From: Bacteroidota bacterium
Lineage (GTDB): Bacteria; Bacteroidota; Bacteroidia; AKYH767-A; OLB10
Assembly (NCBI GenBank): GCA_016714535.1
Contig: JADKDR010000011.1
Span: 124,001-188,000 of the forward strand
Direction of reading: 5' to 3'
Length of the DNA stretch: 64,000 bases
Position 1 is the stretch's first letter. Each line of letters starts with the position of its first letter. The notes under the pieces were generated by a model. The model worked only from the letters and a program-made list of their open reading frames with translations. It was not told the DNA's origin and did no database searches. Positions 1-7,652 of the stretch are shown in pieces. A program made the position numbers and the translations under genes.

Positions 1-1484
1 AAGCAATATCGCACCAAGCCAAGTTTGGAGCTCGACATCCACAGATACCCATCATCTGTACTGTGAAACAGTGCAACAGAATAATTCATGTATAGTTTTG
101 TTAAGGTATCGTACACTACTTTTTGTGTAAGTTGTCCCGTATTGAAATTGTAATTGAGAACACCCTCGTTGCAAAAAAGCAATACATTATCCTTATCGCG
201 TTTTACAAATTCATCGGCCCAATCTATTTTGATGCCTTTCCCGTTTTTTTGATAATACACAATTCGCTTGTCACCATTAATTTGGTTGTAACATTCCAGC
301 CCTTCGGCAAACATTTCGCCTACCAACAAGTATTTATGGTCATCACTTTCGTAAAAACAAGCAGCCTCACTGCTTCCGGAATTTCTATTTGAATAGGATG
401 TAAGTGGGTATTGTTCAAACATGGAAATGTTTCTTTTGAAAAAGCGGAAATCATTTAAAAAGCCAACATATAAGTTTTGTTGTGCATCATTGAAGAGCAA
501 TTCCGAAACAAAGAGTTTGGACATTCCGGTGCACATCGAGTCGGCATTCAGAAAATTAAATTCCTTAGTTATGGTATTAAATGTACACAAGCCATAGCCG
601 CCTGTCCCAACCCAAAGTTCGTGGTCACCTTTAGGTAACAAAGCACCTACAGTTTCGATGAATTCTGCATTTGCCTCTTTGCTTAATAGAAAGCGCTCCC
701 ATGTTTTTGTTAGCGTATCATAACATTGCACTCCGCTTTGCCAACCGCCCACCCACACTTTACTGCCTATAGGCAAAAGTGCAATCACATTGTATTCATC
801 CACATTTTTTGGGTCAGGCTTGGGCTGCATAAGGGTAATTTCATGCGTCTGAATATTGAATGACATTAATCCTTCTGAACTGGCAAGCCATAAATTATTC
901 TTGTCGCGTTTTTTTATTTCATGAACATAGTTGCATTTGTCTATGCGTATTTCACTCATGTAAGGAAAGCGCTCTTTTGTAGCAATGTTATAACGGCACA
1001 TCTTGCCTGTAGGAACATGTAGTTGCACCATTCCATTACCACTGCAGCCAAACCACACATCATCATTCTCTGCATAAATGCCATACACGTTTGATACTCC
1101 TGACATTATGCTTTTATCGAATGGATATCTTTTATAGATGTTGGTTCTGGTATTATAACAACCAACAGCATCCAGATATCCCAACCAAATATTCCCCTTA
1201 TTGTCTTTGCACATGGCAGAAACCCCTACACTTTCATTTTCTTTCCACAGCGAATCGGGGCCATTTGACATGAGAAATTCGTATCCGTCATACCTTATCA
1301 GGCCAATGCTTGTACCCAGCCATAAAAAACCATCATCTGTTTGCACCATGGCTTTAATGGAGCCTTTGGGGAAATAAGTATCGAAGCAAGGTGGTAAACT
1401 CTGCGGTATGTAAGTAACATGCTGAGCATACAAACAAAGAGTAAGCACTACAAAGCAAGCCGTTAAATAGCATCTTCTGACCAT
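1..1484 (-). CDS. Two-component-propeller sensor protein, 3' end outside window
   Basis: An open frame of 494 codons runs without a stop from an ATG at 1484 off the left edge. It begins with a signal peptide (MVRRCYLTACFVVLTLCLYA) and then shows repeated ligand-sensor propeller units: TDDGFLWLGTSIGLIRYDGY near residue 35, KGNIWLGY, DDVWFGCSGNGMVQL, KNNLWLASSEGLMSF, KVWVGGWQSGVQCY, and TDDGYLWMSSS at the edge. These are the Reg_prop beta-propeller repeats of periplasmic sensors. Such proteins normally continue into a Y_Y_Y domain, a membrane segment and either a histidine kinase or a DNA-binding output, as the complete gene at 7653 does. The output domain lies outside the window, so kinase versus regulator is undecided. 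The family call is firm. Confidence 0.85.
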   Translation of the reverse strand, partial: MVRRCYLTACFVVLTLCLYAQHVTYIPQSLPPCFDTYFPKGSIKAMVQTDDGFLWLGTSIGLIRYDGYEFLMSNGPDSLWKENESVGVSAMCKDNKGNIWLGYLDAVGCYNTRTNIYKRYPFDKSIMSGVSNVYGIYAENDDVWFGCSGNGMVQLHVPTGKMCRYNIATKERFPYMSEIRIDKCNYVHEIKKRDKNNLWLASSEGLMSFNIQTHEITLMQPKPDPKNVDEYNVIALLPIGSKVWVGGWQSGVQCYDTLTKTWERFLLSKEANAEFIETVGALLPKGDHELWVGTGGYGLCTFNTITKEFNFLNADSMCTGMSKLFVSELLFNDAQQNLYVGFLNDFRFFKRNISMFEQYPLTSYSNRNSGSSEAACFYESDDHKYLLVGEMFAEGLECYNQINGDKRIVYYQKNGKGIKIDWADEFVKRDKDNVLLFCNEGVLNYNFNTGQLTQKVVYDTLTKLYMNYSVALFHSTDDGYLWMSSSKLGLVRYC

Positions 1485-1647
1485 CGCACAAATGTGTAAT
1501 ATTTTAGGCTTTGCTCATAAGGAAAATAAATGAAGTGTGGCAAATCTGAAATGAAGCGTAGTTGTTTCTTGAACGAATAGGTTCTGACATTTTCTATTGC
1601 GAATTTCAGTTGGTTTATGAGAGAACTTTCAGTTTGGTTTAATGTGT

Positions 1648-2295
1648 TTATTTTACTTTCTCAAAATTCAAATCGGTATCGTTAAGCAATAGGTTGGCCG
1701 GCAGTATTAGTTCACTGTCTTTTATAAATAAATTAATCCCGGTAAAAGTAAATTGTTGTAGTGTAGGTTTCATTGTTACCGTAATCTGATTTTTACTTCC
1801 TTTATCTTTTGTGGCGTCATATACTTCGGTCATCACATCACCATAGAGTTGATTCCAAAGAAATATTTTCTCGCATGCTGTTGTATTTGTTTTTATTATT
1901 CCATTGCCATCGCATTTGTGCGAGTGCATTTGTCCATCAACTAAAGTTACTGCTATAGTGTAACTAAGTATAAAGGAATTTTTATCATTTACTTTTATTA
2001 CAAAACCTTTATAGTTGCTTGTGTTCTTTCGGCTTTCAACTTCATAGTCGCTTGCCGGCACTTTATCGCTTTTCAATCTTACAGTGTCGTTTTCTATAGT
2101 GTAGGTTCCAGTTGCATTCCTATCTAAGCCGCCATAGGCAAGATAAAAGTTGAACTTCCCTTGCTCAGTAAATTCGAACCCTGCACCCATTTCACGCTCT
2201 CCGCGTAGTTCATAGATGGCATTCATGGTTTTTTGTGCACTTATATGTAAAGTGGATAGCATAAAAATCAGTATTGCAAATTTTATTATTTTCAT
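1648..2295 (-). CDS. Secreted protein of unknown function, 215 aa
   Basis: The frame opens with a clear signal peptide (MKIIKFAILIFMLSTLHISA, then QKT), so the product is exported. The mature part is about 195 residues, polar, and rich in short beta-type stretches (YELRGEREMGAGFEFTEQG, FNFYLAYGGLDRNATGTYTI), which suggests a lipocalin-like or META-like barrel; this is an inference from pattern only. No catalytic motif and no lipobox is visible. It lies 164 bp from the start of the propeller sensor, on the same strand and upstream of it, so the two could be co-transcribed. I do not recognise the family. Confidence 0.65.
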   Translation of the reverse strand: MKIIKFAILIFMLSTLHISAQKTMNAIYELRGEREMGAGFEFTEQGKFNFYLAYGGLDRNATGTYTIENDTVRLKSDKVPASDYEVESRKNTSNYKGFVIKVNDKNSFILSYTIAVTLVDGQMHSHKCDGNGIIKTNTTACEKIFLWNQLYGDVMTEVYDATKDKGSKNQITVTMKPTLQQFTFTGINLFIKDSELILPANLLLNDTDLNFEKVK

Positions 2296-3110
2296 TTTGT
2301 TGATTTATTAGTTCAGATTATAAAAACAGACGACAATCAAATATTAATTCACGTAATTCAGGTATAAGCTACTTCGGCAGTGACAAACGCTTCGTTTACT
2401 ATTACAGTTAATATATCTAATTGTGATGGTACCACTTAATTAAAACAAGTACATACAATGCTTGCTATTATTGCAGAGAGCGATGTAGTATTGGAGCGAC
2501 TTTATCATTTAAACAAATTCTATTTTGATTTTATAAATTATGATGTCGCAAATGTGCAGCATTATTAACGATTGAAAAAATAATTGTAACCCAAGTGTAG
2601 GCAATTTGAAATAAAGTGTGTTAGAATTGGAATAAAGCGTGCAAAATCAGTTAATGTTACCTGCTAATTTCGAAGGCATGAAAATATTTTTTTATAAGCA
2701 AACTTTGGTTCAAGTTATCGGTATCTTTTTAACAAGGCTATTAAATTTTGGTAGGTGAAGTGCATAATACAGGTATGCAAGCTGGCGTTGGAGTCAATTT
2801 TAGCAAGAGTCGCTTGGTTGTAAGCAATCAATATATAGGGCACAAAGCAACCGCCTCAGTCTGTATAGGAATATTTAACGGGAATGAGTATTGGTAAATA
2901 AATATAGCGACTTCTATTTTACATTTGTGGCTTAAAGGTTAAAAGTGTTTTTGCATGAGGTTCTCTCATTACCAATTATCAGTAACAGGCAAAAGCATTT
3001 TATCTACAAAAAAAAGTAGCGAAATTATACTAGCGAATAAATGACAATAGAAAAAATAAAACTTCTATGTGTATTCTACTAAGCACTCACCGAATCTTTA
3101 TTACAAGCAA
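2296..3110. other. Long AT-rich intergenic stretch with few signals
   Basis: No gene over 60 codons with coding character is seen here. The stretch contains one short frame that may be a gene remnant (2748-2897, listed separately) and paired AATAAAG[CT]GTG-like words near 2608-2640. The rest is AT-rich with no tRNA, terminator or clear promoter that I can support. Confidence 0.5.
2748..2897 (+). pseudogene. Possible remnant of an outer-membrane barrel or surface protein, 49 codons
   Basis: A TTG-initiated frame of 49 codons ends at TAA 2895-2897. The peptide includes MQAGVGVNFSKSRLVVSNQY and ends with an alternating pattern, then GIFNGNEYW. Gly-rich alternating hydrophobic strands ending in an aromatic residue are typical of the last strands of outer-membrane barrels. 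No signal peptide or promoter accompanies it and it sits in a gene-poor stretch, so it is more likely a decayed 3' end than a working gene. Identity is uncertain. Confidence 0.2.
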
Positions 3111-3111
3111 A

Positions 3112-3345
3112 AACATCAGCTACAGCATTTTTTGCATCAATATTGATATTTCAACTTTATATCTCTATTTGATTACGACAGCCCAAATGTATAGGATGCA
3201 TAATTCTTTCTTTTTTGCTAAGTTAGGTCATCAGTGTTGTTGTAATTTTTGTTATTACCACATGGTATTAAAGTGTAGCTGTGGGCAGTTGGGTTTTCGG
3301 AACTTGTCGTGCCTAAGGCGGTGAAGTTGCTGTTAGTAGCAAGGC
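3112..3345 (+). repeat. Dispersed non-coding repeat, copy 1
   Basis: First of four diverged copies of one element. Shared words in order are TATCTC..TTTGATTA, ATG.ATGCAT, TTTTTTGCTAAGT, GTTGTTGTAATTTTT.TT, TTACCACATG.TATTAAAGTG, TAGCTGTGGGC and GTTGG.TTT. This copy corresponds only to the 3' half of the longer copies at 4496 and 6195 and has no gene directly after it. A 85-codon open frame across it has no coding character and is treated as chance. Confidence 0.7.
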
Positions 3346-3489
3346 GCGTATTACTCGTAAAAAGACAACCCCTCACCTGAAAGCAATGTTATTTTTCGTA
3401 TCATAATCAAACCTAAATGTATCAAAGCGTATCACTTTTTATTAGAGGTTTCACATCATAATCGTATCTTTGCGTATCAAATCGTATCA

Positions 3490-3685
3490 AAATAAACAAC
3501 GAAGTTTATAATCTAAACTTGATACCTCCATTTGATTAAGGCACACTGCGGGTATGTGATACATGATTTTTCTTTTTTGCTGAGGTATGTCCTTAGTTTT
3601 GTTGCAATTTTTATTTTTACCACATGTTATTTACGTTTAGCTGACGGCTAGTTGGTTTTTTCACAGTCTGCCGTTATCGGTCAGG
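3490..3685 (+). repeat. Dispersed non-coding repeat, copy 2
   Basis: Second copy, aligning to the 3' half of the full-length units: ATAATCTAAACTTGATACCTCC, TTTGATTAA, ATGTGATACATG, TTTCTTTTTTGCTGAG, GTTGCAATTTTTATTTTTACC, ACATGTTATT, GGCTAGTTGGTTTTTTCACA and the terminal CTGCCGTTAT. The ending CTGCCGTTAT is shared with copy 3. The DUF4386 gene starts about 90 bp after it. Confidence 0.75.
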
Positions 3686-3776
3686 CAAAAAAACTACCGA
3701 GAATTCAATATAACAAAAAGTAAATTTAACTGATGACTAAGAAAAAAGACAATGACAAACATAAACCTCCAGGAAA

Positions 3777-4463
3777 ATGATTACAGATAAAAATTTAGCC
3801 CGAATTGCAGGTTTTTGCTACTTAGTAGTGATTGCGACAGGTTTGTTTTCGGAAGTTTTTGTAAGGCAAGCATTAAGAATGTCAAATGATGCAATGGCAA
3901 CTGCCCACAATATTAAAACTAATGAAATGCTATTTCGTTGGGGTATTGTGGCTGACCTTATCAATTTTATAGTTGGTATACCGGCTATATTGATAATTTT
4001 TCACTTTTTCAAAAAGTCAAATAAGATTATATTGCAAATTGCTTTAGCATTAGTTATTATTCAAACGGCAATTATTGCAGTCAATCTATTAAATCAAATT
4101 ACACCATTGTTACTATTAGGTAATGAGACTTACTTAAATACTTTTCAACCAAACCAACTAGCAACACTTTCTCTTTTGTCCTTAAATATTCAAGCACAAG
4201 GTTATGGAATTGGTTTAGTATTCTTTGGATTTTATTGTATTTTAATTGGATATGTAATTTTTAGAACTAATGCGATACCTAAACTTATTGGAATCGCTTA
4301 TGCAATGGCAGGACTATGCTACTTGATAAATAGTTTTACAATGTTTCTCTCAAAAGGATTTGCGAATCCTCTGTTCATTTACCTTGCAATTCCAATTTTC
4401 ATAGGTGAACTATGTCTTTGTTTGTGGTTACTCATAAAAGGCATTGACACGACAAAATTATGA
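3777..4463 (+). CDS. DUF4386 family multi-pass membrane protein
   Basis: The 228-residue product starts MITDKNLARIAGFCYLVVIA and has about six hydrophobic spans, with the short loop carrying the Asn/Thr-rich linker after span 3. The opening K..ARIAGF.YL pattern, the long first extracytoplasmic loop ending before FRWGIVADL, and the overall length match DUF4386 proteins, which have no assigned biochemical role. The gene is bounded by repeat copies 2 and 3, with the CTGCCGTTAT repeat end about 90 bp upstream and the next repeat starting about 33 bp after the stop. That placement suggests it was acquired as a unit with its flanks. Confidence 0.8.
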   Translation: MITDKNLARIAGFCYLVVIATGLFSEVFVRQALRMSNDAMATAHNIKTNEMLFRWGIVADLINFIVGIPAILIIFHFFKKSNKIILQIALALVIIQTAIIAVNLLNQITPLLLLGNETYLNTFQPNQLATLSLLSLNIQAQGYGIGLVFFGFYCILIGYVIFRTNAIPKLIGIAYAMAGLCYLINSFTMFLSKGFANPLFIYLAIPIFIGELCLCLWLLIKGIDTTKL

Positions 4464-4495
4464 AACAAAAGTGAAAATCAATAAACTTAAAAATG

Positions 4496-4945
4496 CCCGA
4501 ACCGCTTACATTTAGCCATCTATAAGAAAACTGCACTCGAATAGAGCGAACGAGAGGGGCATAAAGATGGTGTTCTGCAGCGTAAGCCGCTATCAGCATA
4601 GTATGAGCCGCTATCTGTTCTGTATATAGGTTTATTTGTAACCAAGTGAGGCTTGGTATTGGTTCCTTGTAACAGTGAGTATATACATTGTTTTTAATAC
4701 AGTTAATGAATATTGCATCCATTCAAGCCGGCATTAAAGAGCACAACATTTTCTGTCCAAAATTGCAATCTCAACCTGATATCTCCTTTTGATTAAAGCG
4801 GCTTGCATGCATGTGATGCATTTTTTTTTTTTTTGCTAAGTCATTTCAATCGTGTTGTTGTAATTTTTATTTTTACCCTATGTTATTAAAGTGCAGCTTG
4901 TGGCTAGTGGTTTTCAACAGGCTGCCGTTATAAGCAGTTCTTAGA
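4496..4945 (+). repeat. Dispersed non-coding repeat, copy 3 (long form, about 450 bp)
   Basis: Full-length copy. It aligns with the copy at 6195 from ACATTTAGCcATCTATA at its start, through GTAACAGtGAGtATATA, TGCATCCAT..AAGCC, CACAACATTTTCTG and AATCTCAACcTGATATCTCC, to the end GGCTGCCGTTATAAGCAG. It starts about 33 bp after the DUF4386 stop and ends about 43 bp before the MFS gene. A minus-strand frame over it (4432-4722) lacks coding character. Confidence 0.8.
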
Positions 4946-4987
4946 CGACACAGCATACTTTAAACTCAACAAAAAGAAAAGAAAATT

Positions 4988-6181
4988 TTGAAATATATAA
5001 CACGATCAGTTTGGATTTTATCAGTAGTTAGTTTGCTGACAGACACGGCAAGCGAAATGCTGTACCCAATAATGCCGATTTACTTAAAGACAATTGGATT
5101 TTCAATTGTTCTTATTGGAATGCTTGAGGGCGTTGCTGAAGCAACCGCTGGGCTTAGCAAAGGTTATTTCGGAAAGCTTTCTGACACATCAGGCAGACGA
5201 GTTCCGTTTGTGCAACTTGGTTATGCATTTAGTGCAATTTCAAAACCAATGATGGCAATTTTTACGTTTCCAATTTGGATATTTTTTGCACGTACAATTG
5301 ACCGTTTTGGTAAAGGCATTCGGACAGGTGCAAGAGATGCGATACTTTCTGATGAAGCAACTCCAGCAACAAAAGGAAAAGTTTTTGGTTTTCATCGGTC
5401 AATGGACACACTAGGCGCTGTCATTGGTCCTTCTTTGGCTTTGCTCTATTTGTATATTTATCCTAAAGACTACAAAACACTTTTTTTCATTGCATTTATC
5501 CCTGGATTATTAGCAGTTCTATCCTCATTTTATCTAAAAGACAAGAAAGTAAATGTGGATAGACCAAAAGTAAAAACGCCAATTTTTTCATTCTTAAACT
5601 ACTGGAAGGCAAGCCCAACAGAATATAGAAAAGTTGTAATCGGACTTCTACTATTTACCCTGTTTAACAGTTCAGACGTCTTTCTTTTGCTTCAAACAAA
5701 ACAAGCAGGACTTGACGACACAATGGTAATTGGGGTTTATATTTTTTACAATCTTATTTATGCTCTGTTCGCTTTTCCTGTGGGCATTCTTGCTGACTAC
5801 TTGGGACTTAAAGCAATATTCATCATCGGACTTTCCTTATTTGCGTTAGTATATTTTGGTATGTCCATAAATACAAACATTTATTACTTTTTCGGACTGT
5901 TTTTTCTTTACGGTATTTATGCTTCATCGACAGAGGGAATTTCAAAAGCATGGATTTCAAACATTACAGACAAAAAAGACACAGCAACAGCAATCGGAAC
6001 TTTTTCGGGACTCCAAAGTATTTGCACCATGTTGGCTAGTTCATTGACCGGTTTAATTTGGTTTCAATTTGGTGCGACCATAGCATTTATTACAACAGCG
6101 ACAGTAACTTTGTTTGTAATTGCCTACTTCCTCACATTTCCAAAGCCTACAAATATTGCTAATGGCACAAACAAACTCTAA
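4988..6181 (+). CDS. Major facilitator superfamily transporter
   Basis: The 397-residue product has about twelve hydrophobic spans and the MFS signature between spans 2 and 3 (GYFGKLSDTSGRRVPFVQLG, the G-x3-D-x2-G-R-R motif). A second half-motif is PVGILADYLGLKAIF in the C-terminal half. The N-terminal LTDTASEMLYPIMPIYLK resembles MFS drug exporters in which this motif leads span 1. The substrate cannot be read from sequence. The start is a TTG, with AAAAAGAAAAGAAAA as a purine-rich leader just upstream. The gene lies between repeat copies 3 and 4, so it looks like a repeat-bounded acquired gene, as does its DUF4386 neighbour. Confidence 0.85.
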   Translation: MKYITRSVWILSVVSLLTDTASEMLYPIMPIYLKTIGFSIVLIGMLEGVAEATAGLSKGYFGKLSDTSGRRVPFVQLGYAFSAISKPMMAIFTFPIWIFFARTIDRFGKGIRTGARDAILSDEATPATKGKVFGFHRSMDTLGAVIGPSLALLYLYIYPKDYKTLFFIAFIPGLLAVLSSFYLKDKKVNVDRPKVKTPIFSFLNYWKASPTEYRKVVIGLLLFTLFNSSDVFLLLQTKQAGLDDTMVIGVYIFYNLIYALFAFPVGILADYLGLKAIFIIGLSLFALVYFGMSINTNIYYFFGLFFLYGIYASSTEGISKAWISNITDKKDTATAIGTFSGLQSICTMLASSLTGLIWFQFGATIAFITTATVTLFVIAYFLTFPKPTNIANGTNKL

Positions 6182-6194
6182 CGACAAAAAAGGG

Positions 6195-6645
6195 GCAGTA
6201 TATAACATTTAGCATCTATACAAACCTCACACACAAGTAGACCAAACAAAGGTGCTTTTCAAATAGAAAGTATTCAGCGATACGAGCCGTGATGTGCTTT
6301 ATATGTGCTACAGCCTGTTTGTGTTTAAGTGTACTTGTAATGGATTGCGGTTTGCTATTTGTGGTTGTAACAGGGAGCATATATGTTGGTTTTAAAACAC
6401 TTAAAAAACATGGCATCCATGTAAGCCATAATTAAAGCATACAACATTTTCTGCGCCAATATTATAATCTCAACTTGACATCTGCTTTTGATTTCTGCAG
6501 CATACTATCATGTGTTGCATTATGTTTTATTTGCTACTGTTTATTAATTGTGATGTTGTAATTTCTATTTTTACCACTTGCCATTAACGTGTAACTGTGG
6601 GCTGTTCAGTTTTTTCACACCTTAATGCTATTCTTTAGCAGCAAA
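6195..6645 (+). repeat. Dispersed non-coding repeat, copy 4 (long form)
   Basis: Begins right after the MFS stop with GGGGCAGTATATAACATTTAGC and follows copy 3 through GTAACAGGGAGCATATATG, GGCATCCATGTAAGCC, ACAACATTTTCTG, AATCTCAACTTGACATCTGC, TGATGTTGTAATTTCTATTT, GTGTAACTGTGGGC and TTTTTTCACA. The terminal part is more diverged (CACCTTAATGCTATTCTTTA) than in copies 2 and 3. No plus-strand gene follows; the next gene is on the other strand. Confidence 0.75.
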
Positions 6646-6723
6646 CAATAGAGTAGGGGGCAATTCAAATAAAGTGCATTCTATACCTTAATTAAGGTAG
6701 TTCGACTTGCTATATTAAATTTA

Positions 6724-7284
6724 TTATTTATTGTAGGTAATGAAATCTATAAACAAGTAATCATTTATGGTAGGGTCAACCGCAAAGATTTCGCCTGTAG
6801 TTTTATTTTCAATAGTCACAAAATCGTGATCTTTAAAAAGTGGCAAATCGAAATAGACGTGAATGTTTTTTCCAAGGAAATAAATATGACCAATGTGTGA
6901 TGTTGCCTTCCAACTGTTGTCAAGATTATTTTCTTTTAGCAGATGGTTACATGTGGTTACAAAGAAGGATGCATAACCTATGCAGTTTGCCGCTTTCGAA
7001 TCTATAAGCAAATTTGGATTGTAGTTAGTTTTATTGCTACTAAAAATTAGCTGATTGGTTGTTATGGATAAACTAAGTTGTATTATTTTTTCGATATCAT
7101 GATTGTTATGTTGATTCTGGCTATAATTAATTAGCGTGTTGAGATTATTGTTTGTTATAGGATAAGTATCGCGTATGCAAACTGACTTATAAATGATTCA
7201 ACTCCTATAAAGCCACCCTCGTAATACGATAACAATAGCTAGTAAGATAAAGATTGCCAAAAGCGACCTTCTTATACGTTTCAT
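6724..7284 (-). pseudogene. Transglutaminase-like cysteine protease-fold protein, interrupted by TGA
   Basis: Reading from an ATG at 7284, the frame encodes an N-terminal membrane anchor (MKRIRRSLLAIFILLAIVIV), then RGWLYRS, then a TGA at 7198-7200, and continues in the same frame to a stop at 6724. The downstream part carries a transglutaminase-like core: Cys in KAANCIGYASFF, His in SHIGHIYF or DHDFVTIEN, and Asp in FAVDPTIND, in the C-H-D order and spacing expected of the family. The continuous frame around one stop codon argues for a nonsense change or a base error. The 95-residue piece starting at a TTG (7011) would lack the anchor. Family call moderate. Confidence 0.6.
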
Positions 7285-7652
7285 TGAATATAGAAAGTTT
7301 TAGTATTGCAAAGGTAATGCTAAATAATTGCTTGCGGTTGGCATTTAATACGTTACTTACAACATCGTCCACAAGTATATTTGTTTTTTAGGACAATTTT
7401 TGGCATACAGACTTCTCAGTGTTCAAGCCAGTAGCGGCCAGTTGCTGCTGTTTCGATTTAGATGCAAAAAACGTTATTTTTTTAAAGAGCTAAGAAATGC
7501 ATTTGTGGAATGATGATGCTTCTACTTCGGAAATTATCTGCTCATTTTAAAGGCATTTGGGTTTGAGTGCACAAATCTGCTTCTGTGCATTAGGAGTTGC
7601 TTTTATTTTCTACCAATTAGTTTTAGCTTTACAAAAAACTTTTTCTCTGTAG
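7285..7652. other. Intergenic, between divergent genes
   Basis: About 370 bp between the broken transglutaminase-like gene (minus) and the propeller kinase (plus). A lone TATATTTG at 7376-7383 resembles a Bacteroidota -7 box, but no -33 partner lies at the right distance and it is far from the next start. No ORF or RNA was recognised. Confidence 0.4.

Noticed and set aside
3067..3324. 85-codon frame over repeat copy 1
   Set aside because: The sequence is shared with non-coding repeats whose other copies carry stops and indels, so the frame is not protein coding.
3397..3490. CRISPR array for the GTATC words
   Set aside because: The words are 6-7 bp, spacing is irregular (10, 22 and 35 bp), and there is no conserved repeat of 24 bp or more or any cas gene.
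4432..4722. 96-codon minus-strand frame after the DUF4386 gene
   Set aside because: It overlaps repeat copy 3 and is not kept open in the homologous copy at 6195.
3490..4945. Classical integron attC sites at the repeat ends
   Set aside because: The ends read CTGCCGTTAT and do not fit the GTTRRRY / RYYYAAC core; no integrase is present, so the cassette idea is kept only as a loose comparison.
4988..6181. Tetracycline-type resistance gene
   Set aside because: The MFS signatures are generic; nothing in the sequence shows tetracycline or any other specific drug as substrate.
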